Positions 8,884-16,460 of a stretch of 57,007 nt of DNA are shown piece by piece. The position numbers and the translations under genes were made by a program. Source of the stretch: Deltaproteobacteria bacterium GWA2_38_16. GTDB lineage: Bacteria; Bdellovibrionota; JACOXK01; 2-02-FULL-40-11. The notes beneath the pieces were generated by a model. It was not told where the DNA came from, made no database searches, and was given only the letters and a program-made list of their open reading frames with translations. Each line of letters opens with the position of its first letter. The stretch's first letter is position 1. The stretch lies in the NCBI GenBank assembly GCA_001797335.1, contig MGPE01000016.1, forward strand, positions 1-57,007, read 5' to 3'.

Positions 8884-9990
8884 ATGAAAATACTACAATT
8901 AACCTCACACCTAAATGTGGGAGGGATTACTTCTTATCTCTATCATTTGTCTCAGGGACTTAAAAAGTTAAATATTGATTCTTCTTTAGCCTCTTCTGGA
9001 GGGGAACAAGAAAGAGATTTTGAGCATCATCAAATAACCACTCATTCTATCCCTTTAGACACTAAACACGAACTCAGTATAAAATTAGCTTGGTCTTTTT
9101 TTAAACTCAAAAAACTCTACAAACAAGAAAAATGGGATCTTCTTCATGCTCACACACGGGTTAGTCAATATTTAGCGTATTTTCTGTCACAGAATCTTCA
9201 TATCCCCTATGTCACTACTTTTCATGGATTTTATCACCACCATCTCGGAAGAAAATTATTTCCCTGTCTAGGGCATAGAACCATTGCCAACTCTTTTCCT
9301 GTCGAAGAAGATCTTAAAGCACATTACCCTACGCATACTCCCCATATTTCTACCATTCTGCATGGAATAGACACAGAATATTTTAATACAAAAAATATTT
9401 CTGATGAAAAAAAACAAAATTTTAGACAGGAATTTAAAATTCCGCTTTTACCCACCTTAGGTATTGTAGGACGCCTTTCAGAAGAAAAAGGGCATCTAAA
9501 ACTTTTAGAGATTCTAAAAATCTTAATCGAAAAACATCGTCAAAAAGTTCAACTTTTGATGATTGGAGATGGAAAAATGAAATCTTCTATCCTTAAAAAA
9601 ATAGAAGAATTAAAATTGTCAGATTCTGTTTTTTTACTCCCAACACAAAAAGATCCCCGAACGGCACTGTCCCTCATAGATGTTTATGTCACTTTCCAAG
9701 CAGGTCCAGAGGGTTTTGGGCTCTCTTTCTTAGAAGCCATGAGCCTAGGAAAACCGCTGGTGATTTCCTACTCTAAGGGAGGCATGGCTGATTTTCTTGA
9801 AAATGAAAAAGAAGGTTTTCTTTTGCACAATAGCACACTGGAAACCATGGCAGAAAAAATAAATACCCTGCTAAACTTTCCTGAGCTACAAAAAGAAATG
9901 GGTCAAAAAGGCGCACAAAAAATAAAAGAGTATTTCTCTTATGAGAGGATGGCTGAACAAACCAGATCTATTTATGAACAAGTTCTTTAA
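8884..9990 (+). CDS. GT4 family glycosyltransferase
   Basis: The 368-residue GT-B enzyme carries the GT4 hallmarks: ILQLTSHLNVGGITSYLYHL, LLHAHTRVSQYLAYFLS, THFH-type acceptor loop TTFHGFYHHHLGRK, LGIVGRLSEEKGHLKLLEIL and the donor-binding EX7E stretch GPEGFGLSFLEAMSLGKPLVIS. The first domain resembles that of the GT4 half of the upstream fusion (the same FHGFYHHHLG / CHGYYQKHLG loop), so the two may be duplicates. It is probably a cytoplasmic-face LPS core or O-chain transferase. Start at 8884 has no obvious ribosome site. The end overlaps the deacetylase gene. Confidence 0.93.
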   Translation: MKILQLTSHLNVGGITSYLYHLSQGLKKLNIDSSLASSGGEQERDFEHHQITTHSIPLDTKHELSIKLAWSFFKLKKLYKQEKWDLLHAHTRVSQYLAYFLSQNLHIPYVTTFHGFYHHHLGRKLFPCLGHRTIANSFPVEEDLKAHYPTHTPHISTILHGIDTEYFNTKNISDEKKQNFRQEFKIPLLPTLGIVGRLSEEKGHLKLLEILKILIEKHRQKVQLLMIGDGKMKSSILKKIEELKLSDSVFLLPTQKDPRTALSLIDVYVTFQAGPEGFGLSFLEAMSLGKPLVISYSKGGMADFLENEKEGFLLHNSTLETMAEKINTLLNFPELQKEMGQKGAQKIKEYFSYERMAEQTRSIYEQVL

Positions 9991-10783
9991 ACGATTACTA
10001 TTCTTCGCAGTTCTCACAATCGGTGTCATGGGTATTTATATTTATCAGGCTGGTTATCACCCTGCTATTCTCATGTATCATCAAATTACTGAGGAAAATG
10101 CCAAAACCTCTGCTTTAGTTGTAGATCCTTTTTATTTTGAAAAACAAATGCAGTTTTTAAAAGAACATCATTATAATGTTCTTCCTTTAGAAGAGTTTAT
10201 TGCCCAACTTAAAACCCGAAAACGTCTCCCCTTTAAAACAGTTACATTGACTTTAGATGATGGGAATTTGGATAATTATACAAATGCTTATCCCATTTTA
10301 AAAAAATATAATCTCCCGGCCACTATTTTTCTAGTCACAAACTGGATTGAAAAACCCCATTTTTTAACCTGGAAACAAATTCAAGAAATGGAACAAAACA
10401 ACATTCGTTTTGGGAACCACACACTGCATCACGCACATTTACCCAGTTTATCTTTTGAAGAAGCGAAAAAAGAAATTATAGAAAATAAAATCGTTCTCAA
10501 TACACATCTTCAACATCCCCTTCCCATTGTTTGTTATCCATTTGGAGGATATACGGTTTCCATTCAAAATTTTCTCAAAGAAAATGGCTATTTAGCTGCT
10601 CTCGCCACGAGTTCCGACGGATTTTCTGCCTTGGATGATCTTTATGCTTTACGACGTGTTAGAATTTCAAAATCCTCTAATTCACTTTTTATTTTTTGGA
10701 TTGAAACCTCTGGATACTATGGATGGATCCGACAAATGCAAAAGAAATTAAAAAAATGGAAAAAATCATGGAAAAAATCGTAG
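9974..10783 (+). CDS. polysaccharide deacetylase (NodB homology), membrane-anchored
   Basis: This carbohydrate esterase 4 protein starts, on the chosen ATG at 9974, with one hydrophobic segment (LLFFAVLTIGVMGIYIY). That would anchor the catalytic domain outside the inner membrane. Visible motifs are PAILMYHQI, the metal-binding VTLTLDDG (usual TFDDG), FGNHTLHHAHL with the two zinc histidines, YPFGGY, and YALRRVRI near the end. Relatives remove N-acetyl groups from surface sugars (PgaB/IcaB-like). The C-terminus is very basic (KKLKKWKKSWKK). An upstream ATG at 9941 would add 11 residues ahead of the anchor and seems less likely. It overlaps the GT4 gene by 17 bp. Confidence 0.9.
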   Translation: MNKFFKRLLFFAVLTIGVMGIYIYQAGYHPAILMYHQITEENAKTSALVVDPFYFEKQMQFLKEHHYNVLPLEEFIAQLKTRKRLPFKTVTLTLDDGNLDNYTNAYPILKKYNLPATIFLVTNWIEKPHFLTWKQIQEMEQNNIRFGNHTLHHAHLPSLSFEEAKKEIIENKIVLNTHLQHPLPIVCYPFGGYTVSIQNFLKENGYLAALATSSDGFSALDDLYALRRVRISKSSNSLFIFWIETSGYYGWIRQMQKKLKKWKKSWKKS

Positions 10784-11760
10784 TTTATAACCTCAATTGG
10801 CTTGGAGATATTTTATTTTCAATCCCTAACTTAAAGGCGCTCAAAAATCACTACCCTCAGTGCCACTTGAGCTGCATTGTTCCTCCTCAATATGCCCAGT
10901 TACTTTCTCATCAACCCTGGGTGGATCAAACGCTTGCTCTTTCGGATAAAACTATTTTAGATAAATTCCGCCTTTGGAAAATACTGAAAAAAGAACATTG
11001 GGATATGGGATTTCTTTTTCATCGTTCAAAAACCAGAGCTCGTCTTTTAAAATGGGCAGGGATTCCAAAACGAATTGGGCACAACACAAAAGGAAGAACC
11101 CATCTCCTCACCCACGCCATTGAATCCCCTAACACTTCTTTACACAAGATGGATCATTTGATCCATCTTTTAGAAAACTTTGGGATACACCCCATTCAAC
11201 GACATTATGAATACCATGTTACTCCCATGGATACCTCATCCCTCCCAAAACCTTATATGGTTTTTCATCCTGGATCTAATTGGACTCCCAAACGCTGGCC
11301 CACCGCCTATTTCTCAGAGCTTGGGAATCTCCTTCAAAAACAGTTCAAGGTTCACATTGTCATTACCGGCTTAAAAGAAGATAAGATTTTAGCTCAAAAT
11401 ATTTCTCAAAATTTACATGAAAAACCGATAGATCTCACTGGAAAAACTTCTTTCCCACTATTATCCAATATTTTTCATGAGGCCTCTTGTGTCATAGCGG
11501 GAGATACGGGTCCAATGCATTTAGCCGTGGCCTGTGGTGCTCCTGTGATTTCTCTTTATGGCCCCACTTCTCCTCTTCTCAATGGCCCCAGAGGTTTAAA
11601 TAATTTTAAAGTGATTTGGGAGCCAGCAGGATTAAAAAATTTAACACCACAAAAAGTGTTTAAAGAAATCGCAGAATGGGAGACTGTCCAAAAACGTCAG
11701 CGTCTTCGAGGAAGAGATCCTTCACTCAGCTCTGCTTCGTTCAGGATGACAGATTTATGA
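10768..11760 (+). CDS. GT9 family heptosyltransferase with repeat-derived tail
   Basis: From the ATG at 10768 the protein begins MEKIVVYNLNWLGDILFSIP, the normal GT9 start; ATGs at 10756 and 10723 are alternatives. Other GT9 signs are KRIGHNTKGRTHLLTH, FHPGSNWTPKRWP, and the donor-site motif AGDTGPMHLAVACGAPVISLYGPT. The last 20 or so residues (through RDPSLSSASFRMTDL) do not look like GT9. They are encoded by a G+C-richer palindromic repeat of a type common in bacterial genomes, which probably replaced the original stop. The stop codon overlaps the next gene's ATG (ATGA). Confidence 0.93.
   Translation: MEKIVVYNLNWLGDILFSIPNLKALKNHYPQCHLSCIVPPQYAQLLSHQPWVDQTLALSDKTILDKFRLWKILKKEHWDMGFLFHRSKTRARLLKWAGIPKRIGHNTKGRTHLLTHAIESPNTSLHKMDHLIHLLENFGIHPIQRHYEYHVTPMDTSSLPKPYMVFHPGSNWTPKRWPTAYFSELGNLLQKQFKVHIVITGLKEDKILAQNISQNLHEKPIDLTGKTSFPLLSNIFHEASCVIAGDTGPMHLAVACGAPVISLYGPTSPLLNGPRGLNNFKVIWEPAGLKNLTPQKVFKEIAEWETVQKRQRLRGRDPSLSSASFRMTDL
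11698..11752. repeat. REP-like palindromic element at the 3' end of a GT9 gene
   Basis: This stretch is richer in G+C than its surroundings. It has a short inverted core (ATCCT at 11717-11721, AGGAT at 11743-11747) around CTCAGCTCTGCTTCG. It encodes the SFRMT peptide seen when a widespread class of short palindromic repeats is read through. It supplies the last codons of the upstream GT9 gene and ends just before the next ATG at 11757. The exact borders are uncertain. Confidence 0.45.
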
Positions 11761-12767
11761 AAAAGATTCTTCTGATACGAACAGATAGGATTGGAGATGT
11801 GGTTTTAACCACTCCTTCAATTAAAATTGTAAGAGATCATTTTCCTCAAAGCCATATCGCGTTTATGACAGGACCTCAAACCCGAGATATTGTCGATGGA
11901 AATCCCTATTTAAATGAAATTATTGTTTACGATAAAAAGAGAGCTCATAAAAATATTATACAAAATATATTATTTTCTCTTAAACTTAAAAGAAAAAAAT
12001 TTGACACCGCTATTATTTTTAACCCCTCAAATCGCATCCACTGGATTACCTATTTAGCAAATATTCCCATGAGAATTGGCTACAGCCGAAAACTTAAATT
12101 TCTCCTCACCCATTTTCTACCAGATAAAAAACATGAGGGATTAAAATCAGAAGCACTTTACAATGAAGACCTTTTAACGTTTTTAGGAATATCTTCTGCC
12201 CTATCTCGAAAACTTTATTTCCCCATAAAAAAAGAATCTCAAACCAAAATCCAAGATCTCCTTAAAAAGCACAATCTCCATGAATCTCATTTTGTTGTTA
12301 TGACTGTTTCTGCAAGTGATCGTTCTCGTATATGGCCATCTCAAAACTTTGCTCATCTTATTCAATTATTATATGAAAAATTAAATTTAAAAACAGTTCT
12401 GATTGGCCATTTAAAAAAATCTCAAGAAGTATGTGCACTCTCTAAAATAGCTGCACCTAATTTTTCTGAAACCTTAAGTTTAGCCGAATTAGGTATTTTA
12501 TTTCAAAAGGCGCTCTTACATATTTCTTCTGATACTGGTCCTATGCACATTGCTTCTGCTGTTGGCACTCCTGTTATTACCATTTTTGGAAGAACACTTC
12601 CAGGGTTAGGGCCCAAACGATGGTCTGTATTACAGGGGAAAAACACCCTCCTTCATAAAAATATTGGTTGTAACCCTTGTCTTGCCTATTTATGTCAACT
12701 AGACTTTGATTGTTTTAAAGCAACAAAAGTTGAAGAGGTTTTTAATGCAGTTCGACAATACATCTAA
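11757..12767 (+). CDS. GT9 family heptosyltransferase
   Basis: The start at 11757 is chosen because it gives MKKILLIRTDRIGDVVLTTP, the standard GT9 N-terminus, and overlaps the previous stop as ATGA. The longer frame from 11676 only adds translated repeat. The protein (336 residues) shows MRIGYSRKLKFLLTHFLP in the middle and SSDTGPMHIASAVGTPVITIFGRT in the donor-binding region, and ends with the cysteine-containing GCNPCLAYLCQLDFDC segment common in these enzymes. It most resembles the 4954 gene at the start (IRTDRIGD), which suggests duplication. The likely role is LPS core heptose or heptose-like transfer. Confidence 0.95.
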   Translation: MKKILLIRTDRIGDVVLTTPSIKIVRDHFPQSHIAFMTGPQTRDIVDGNPYLNEIIVYDKKRAHKNIIQNILFSLKLKRKKFDTAIIFNPSNRIHWITYLANIPMRIGYSRKLKFLLTHFLPDKKHEGLKSEALYNEDLLTFLGISSALSRKLYFPIKKESQTKIQDLLKKHNLHESHFVVMTVSASDRSRIWPSQNFAHLIQLLYEKLNLKTVLIGHLKKSQEVCALSKIAAPNFSETLSLAELGILFQKALLHISSDTGPMHIASAVGTPVITIFGRTLPGLGPKRWSVLQGKNTLLHKNIGCNPCLAYLCQLDFDCFKATKVEEVFNAVRQYI

Positions 12768-13845
12768 AACCACACCTAAAATTTTAATTGTCAGTCCTTA
12801 TGGAATTGGAGATGCTCTCTTTGTTACACCCCTTCTTCGACTTATAAAACAGGCATATCCCAACGCCTATATTTCTCTTCTTTTAGGAACTCGAACAGAA
12901 GAAATTTTCCTTTCTAATCCCAATGTTAATACCATTTTTACCTATAAAAAAGATTATTTTAGATCCTTACCTTTTTTAAAGGGACTTGTGTATGTTGCCA
13001 AAATACTTTTTTCCATACGAAAACAAAATTTTGATATATTGATTGATCTCTCTAATACAGATGAATATGCATTTTTTGCGAAATTTATCTGGTTTATTCC
13101 TCTGCGTCTTGGATTTAATTATAAAAATCGAGGACGTTTTTTAACTCATAAAATAAAAATACAAAATGGGTTTACTGAAAAGCCTGTTGCAGATTATTAT
13201 ATTTCATTGTTGAAATTTTTAAATATTTCCCCTCCCTCAGAAAAAAAACTTGACTTTTATCTTACTCATCAAAAAGAAGAAGAAATTTGGATCAATTCTC
13301 TTTTTAAAGAGCATCATATCCAAAAAAATGATATGTGCATTTGTATTTTGCCAGGAGGAGGAGCCAGCTGGGGCATAAGCAGTCATCAAAGATATTGGCC
13401 TTCTTCCTATTTTAGCGACCTTTCAAATTTACTCATTAAAAAATATCAAGCTAAAATTTTTATGATTGGCAGTAACTCAGAAAAAAAATTATGTGAAGAG
13501 ATTATAAGCTCTATAAAATGCCCTGTTATTAATATGGCTGGAGAAACAACTCTTCAACAGTTGGCACATCTTATGAAGAAAAGTAGTCTTATCATTGGAA
13601 TTGATAGTGGCCCTCTTCATTTAGCTGTTGCATTAGACTGCACCTGTATTTCTATTTATGGCCCTGTCAGTGAGATGAGCTATGGTCCTTATTCAACGTC
13701 TAGACGACAAATTCCTGTTTATCATCAGAACACACCCTGCCATCCTTGTTATAAAAATTTTAGAATGCCAAATTGTGAAAATAAACTTTGTCTTCAGGAA
13801 CTGACCCCCTCTATAGTTTTTAATAAAATAAGTATGCTCTTATGA
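12745..13845 (+). CDS. GT9 family heptosyltransferase
   Basis: Start 12745 is chosen because a ribosome site (AGAGG) lies 6 bp upstream. The resulting protein (366 residues) reads MQFDNTSKTTPKILIVSPYG and then GIGDALFVTPLLRL; the longer frame from 12706 adds 13 unrelated residues. Motifs include LGFNYKNRGRFLTHKI, the donor-site GIDSGPLHLAVALDCTCISIYGP and the tail TPCHPCYKNFRMPNCENKLC. It is the third GT9 gene in a row, overlapping its neighbours by 23 and 4 bp. Specificity is unknown; the divergent phosphate-binding loop (SPYGIGD rather than RTDRIGD) hints at a different acceptor. Confidence 0.94.
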   Translation: MQFDNTSKTTPKILIVSPYGIGDALFVTPLLRLIKQAYPNAYISLLLGTRTEEIFLSNPNVNTIFTYKKDYFRSLPFLKGLVYVAKILFSIRKQNFDILIDLSNTDEYAFFAKFIWFIPLRLGFNYKNRGRFLTHKIKIQNGFTEKPVADYYISLLKFLNISPPSEKKLDFYLTHQKEEEIWINSLFKEHHIQKNDMCICILPGGGASWGISSHQRYWPSSYFSDLSNLLIKKYQAKIFMIGSNSEKKLCEEIISSIKCPVINMAGETTLQQLAHLMKKSSLIIGIDSGPLHLAVALDCTCISIYGPVSEMSYGPYSTSRRQIPVYHQNTPCHPCYKNFRMPNCENKLCLQELTPSIVFNKISMLL

Positions 13846-14630
13846 TATCTACCTCCCAAAAAACTCTAGCTGCTGTGATTTTAACTCGAAATGCCGAGCA
13901 TCAAATTGAACCGTGTTTAAAAAGTGTTTCAGGATGGGCGGAGGAGATTATTATTGTAGATGGTGGTTCTACAGATAAAACCATCGATCTTTGTAAACCC
14001 TATACACAAAAAATTTTTATCCGTCCTTTTAAAGGAAGTTTTAGTGATGACAGAAATTTTGGTGCCAATCAAACAACAACAGATTGGATTTTACAATTGG
14101 ATGCTGATGAAGTAGTCCCACAATCTTTCAAGGAAAAATTTGAATTGATTCGAAATAACCCTCAATTTTCAGCTTATAAAACCAGAAGAAAAAATTTTTT
14201 TCTAGGACATTGCATGGATAAAGGTCCTTGGTATCACTACATACAAATTCTTTATCAAAAAAATAAAGCCCAATTTCATGGTCTTGTCCATGAACGACTC
14301 GCAGTTCAAGGAAATATGGGCATCTTAGAGGCAGAAATTGAGCACACTCCTTTCCACTGTATTTCTGAATGGGTAGAAAGACATAACCGATACACATCAT
14401 TGGCCGCTCAAGAACTTTATGAAACCCATGGTACACTCCCCTGGAAAACAATTCGACGGCATCTTTTTTATAAATCCTTTAAAATGTTTTGGAAACTTTT
14501 TATTATGAAAAGAGCTTATCGAGATGGAATTTATGGATTTATTTTTTCCGTACTTTATGCATTTGAACATTTTCTAAAATGGGTTAAATATTGGGAATTG
14601 GTAAAGGATAAAATCAATAATGAAGCATAA
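13842..14630 (+). CDS. GT2 LPS-core glycosyltransferase, WaaE/KdtX-like (second copy)
   Basis: This 262-residue enzyme is the same length and type as the product at 4194. It shows AVILTRNAEHQIEPCLKSVS, IIIVDGGSTDKT, DRNFGANQTTTDWILQLDADE (DADE metal motif), then RRKNFFLGH, the VHERLAVQG turn and the family C-terminal region with WKLFIMKRAYRDGIYGF. It would add a hexose to an LPS core or similar acceptor at the cytoplasmic face. It overlaps the previous GT9 stop as ATGA and the next gene by 11 bp. The two WaaE-like genes bracket the GT9 group. Confidence 0.92.
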   Translation: MISTSQKTLAAVILTRNAEHQIEPCLKSVSGWAEEIIIVDGGSTDKTIDLCKPYTQKIFIRPFKGSFSDDRNFGANQTTTDWILQLDADEVVPQSFKEKFELIRNNPQFSAYKTRRKNFFLGHCMDKGPWYHYIQILYQKNKAQFHGLVHERLAVQGNMGILEAEIEHTPFHCISEWVERHNRYTSLAAQELYETHGTLPWKTIRRHLFYKSFKMFWKLFIMKRAYRDGIYGFIFSVLYAFEHFLKWVKYWELVKDKINNEA

Positions 14631-15495
14631 TACCGTTTCTATTTTAATGCCTGCATATAATGAAGGGGGATACATTTATCAAAGTGTAAAACTTCTCACA
14701 GAATTCATAGAAACTCAGCCCTTAGAATATGAAGTCATTATTTTAGATGATGGGAGTTGGGATAATACAGCTATAGAAGCTCAAAGAGCCTGCCAAGATT
14801 TTAAAAATATTCGCTACCTTTCCCATAAAAAAAATAAAGGCAAAGGAGCTGCTTTAAAAAGTGCTTTTTTAATTTCAAAAGGAGATATCATTATTTTTCT
14901 AGATGCGGATCTCGATTTGCCCCCTTCTCAGCTTTCTCTTTTCTTCTCAACTTTAAATTCCGGAAAATCTGATGTCATTATTGGATGTAAAAGACATCCG
15001 GATTCCATGGTAGATTATCCCCTCGACAGAAAAATTATTAGTGTAGGCTACTCTTTATTTCTACGTCTCTTATTCGGCTTACCATTAAAGGACAGTCAAA
15101 CAGGCATGAAATTATTTAAACGAGAGGTTCTTAATAAAATTTTTCCTATCATTTTATGCAAACGATTTGCTTATGATATTGAAATCTTAGCCTGTGCACA
15201 TAAATATGGTTTTAAAATTCAAGAAATTCCTATTATTATTCGCTACAATCGAAATAAATGGGGGCATATTGGTTTAAAGAGCATTTATCTGATCGCTTTG
15301 GATACGCTGGCTATTGCTTATCGTATGTATATTCGGAAATGGTATCAAAGAAGAAACTCTCCGATTACACATAGCCTTCCGGGTCCTGTCGCCGAAGGAC
15401 GCTCTCCATCGTCCGTCCTCACTTCGTTCCGGTCGCGTGATGGAGCCTCTCCTTCGGCGCCACCCGCCCACAATCCCTATCTGAGAGAAAATTAG
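14620..15495 (+). CDS. GT2 dolichyl-phosphate-mannose-synthase-like glycosyltransferase
   Basis: Residues 1 to about 245 form a DPM1-type GT2 domain: SILMPAYNEGGYIYQSVKLL, EVIILDDGSWDNT, KNKGKGAALKSAF, IIIFLDADLDLPP (metal site) and KDSQTGMKLFKREVL. Such enzymes move a sugar from a nucleotide donor to polyprenyl phosphate. There are no C-terminal membrane segments, unlike GtrB types. The last 45 or so residues (from RRNSPITHS) come from a G+C-rich palindrome and are not family-like. They look like a repeat insertion that extended the frame. The true function should reside in the first 245 residues. Confidence 0.9.
   Translation: MKHNTVSILMPAYNEGGYIYQSVKLLTEFIETQPLEYEVIILDDGSWDNTAIEAQRACQDFKNIRYLSHKKNKGKGAALKSAFLISKGDIIIFLDADLDLPPSQLSLFFSTLNSGKSDVIIGCKRHPDSMVDYPLDRKIISVGYSLFLRLLFGLPLKDSQTGMKLFKREVLNKIFPIILCKRFAYDIEILACAHKYGFKIQEIPIIIRYNRNKWGHIGLKSIYLIALDTLAIAYRMYIRKWYQRRNSPITHSLPGPVAEGRSPSSVLTSFRSRDGASPSAPPAHNPYLREN
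15381..15470. repeat. G+C-rich palindromic element inside a gene's 3' end
   Basis: A long imperfect palindrome lies in the coding tail of the DPM1-like gene. GCCGAAGGA (15391-15399) pairs with TCCTTCGGC (15450-15458), and CTCCATC (15404-15410) pairs with GATGGAG (15439-15445). A 4 by 4 internal loop separates the two helices and a 28-bp loop closes the structure. Its base composition contrasts strongly with the A+T-rich flanks. No transposase lies nearby. It looks like a REP/MITE-type mobile repeat read through in frame. Confidence 0.65.
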
Positions 15496-15497
15496 TA

Positions 15498-16460
15498 ATG
15501 AGTTTTTTTGTATCAATTATTATCCCCTTCCGAAAAAAGAATCCCTATCTCGAAGAATGCCTGCATCATATTGAGCAGCTTACCTATAAAGACTTCGAAG
15601 TTATCTTATTGCCCGATCAATCAGAAACATACCCTTCCTATTCATTTCCATTAAAAGTCATTCCCACAGGTCCCTTTGGACCTGCACAAAAAAGAGATAT
15701 TGGTAATAAAGCCGCCCAAGGAACTATTCTTGCCTTTATTGATGACGATGCCTATCCAGATCCCGATTGGCTCACCCCTGCCATTACGCATTTTCAAAAG
15801 ATAGAGGTAGCTGCTATCACAGGACCTGCCGCCACACCTTCTTCAGATAGTTTTCTTCAAAAAGCTTCTGGTCTTGTCTACTCCAATCGTTTTAGCAGTG
15901 GCCATTGCACCCATCGATATTGCCCTCAAAAACAAATGGAAATAGATGATGCCGCTTCAGTTAATCTTTTGGTCAGGAAAAGCGATTATGAAAAAGTAGG
16001 CGGATTCAATACCCATTATTATCCCGGCGAAGACACAAAATTATGTTTGGATTTTATTCAACAGCTTAAAAAGAAAATTATATATGATCCAAAATCTCTG
16101 GTGTGGCATCATCGCCGATCTTTATTTTTGCCCCATTTAAAACAAGTTTCTCAATACGCTCTTCATCGAGGCTATTTTATAAAACGTTTTCCAAAAAATT
16201 CTCTTAAATTAAATTATTTTTTACCCACTTTTTTCACGCTCTATATGATTCTGCTATTGTTAACCTGGGTGTATAAACCACAGATAGCATTTATTTTTTC
16301 ATTTCCATTCATTCTCTATATATTCCTATTTATTCGAGCAATTATAAAAGAAAACTCCTTTTCTCTTTCAGCCATTACTTTCATGGGAGGATTTCTAACT
16401 CATTTAACTTATGGGATCTATTTTATAAAAGGATTTCTATCAACAGAACTTAAGCGCTAG
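15498..16460 (+). CDS. GT2 family glycosyltransferase with C-terminal membrane helices
   Basis: The 320-residue protein has a GT2 domain (SIIIPFRKKNPYLEECLHHI, LLPDQSE, KRDIGNKAAQGTILAFIDDDAYPDPDW, then VGGFNTHYYPGEDTKLCLDF) and about three hydrophobic segments after residue 230 (FLPTFFTLYMILLLLTWVY and two more). The IDDDA stretch is the metal/nucleotide site and PGEDTKLC the catalytic-base region. It probably works on a membrane lipid acceptor. It is the last gene of the plus-strand operon. Its final 11 bp overlap the 3' end of the convergent asparagine-synthase gene, so no terminator fits between them. Confidence 0.9.
   Translation: MSFFVSIIIPFRKKNPYLEECLHHIEQLTYKDFEVILLPDQSETYPSYSFPLKVIPTGPFGPAQKRDIGNKAAQGTILAFIDDDAYPDPDWLTPAITHFQKIEVAAITGPAATPSSDSFLQKASGLVYSNRFSSGHCTHRYCPQKQMEIDDAASVNLLVRKSDYEKVGGFNTHYYPGEDTKLCLDFIQQLKKKIIYDPKSLVWHHRRSLFLPHLKQVSQYALHRGYFIKRFPKNSLKLNYFLPTFFTLYMILLLLTWVYKPQIAFIFSFPFILYIFLFIRAIIKENSFSLSAITFMGGFLTHLTYGIYFIKGFLSTELKR

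Noticed and set aside
11676-11756. N-terminal extension of the GT9 gene beginning at 11676
   Set aside because: The added 27 residues are translated repeat and the tail of the previous gene in another frame. The GT9 motif starts right after the ATG at 11757.
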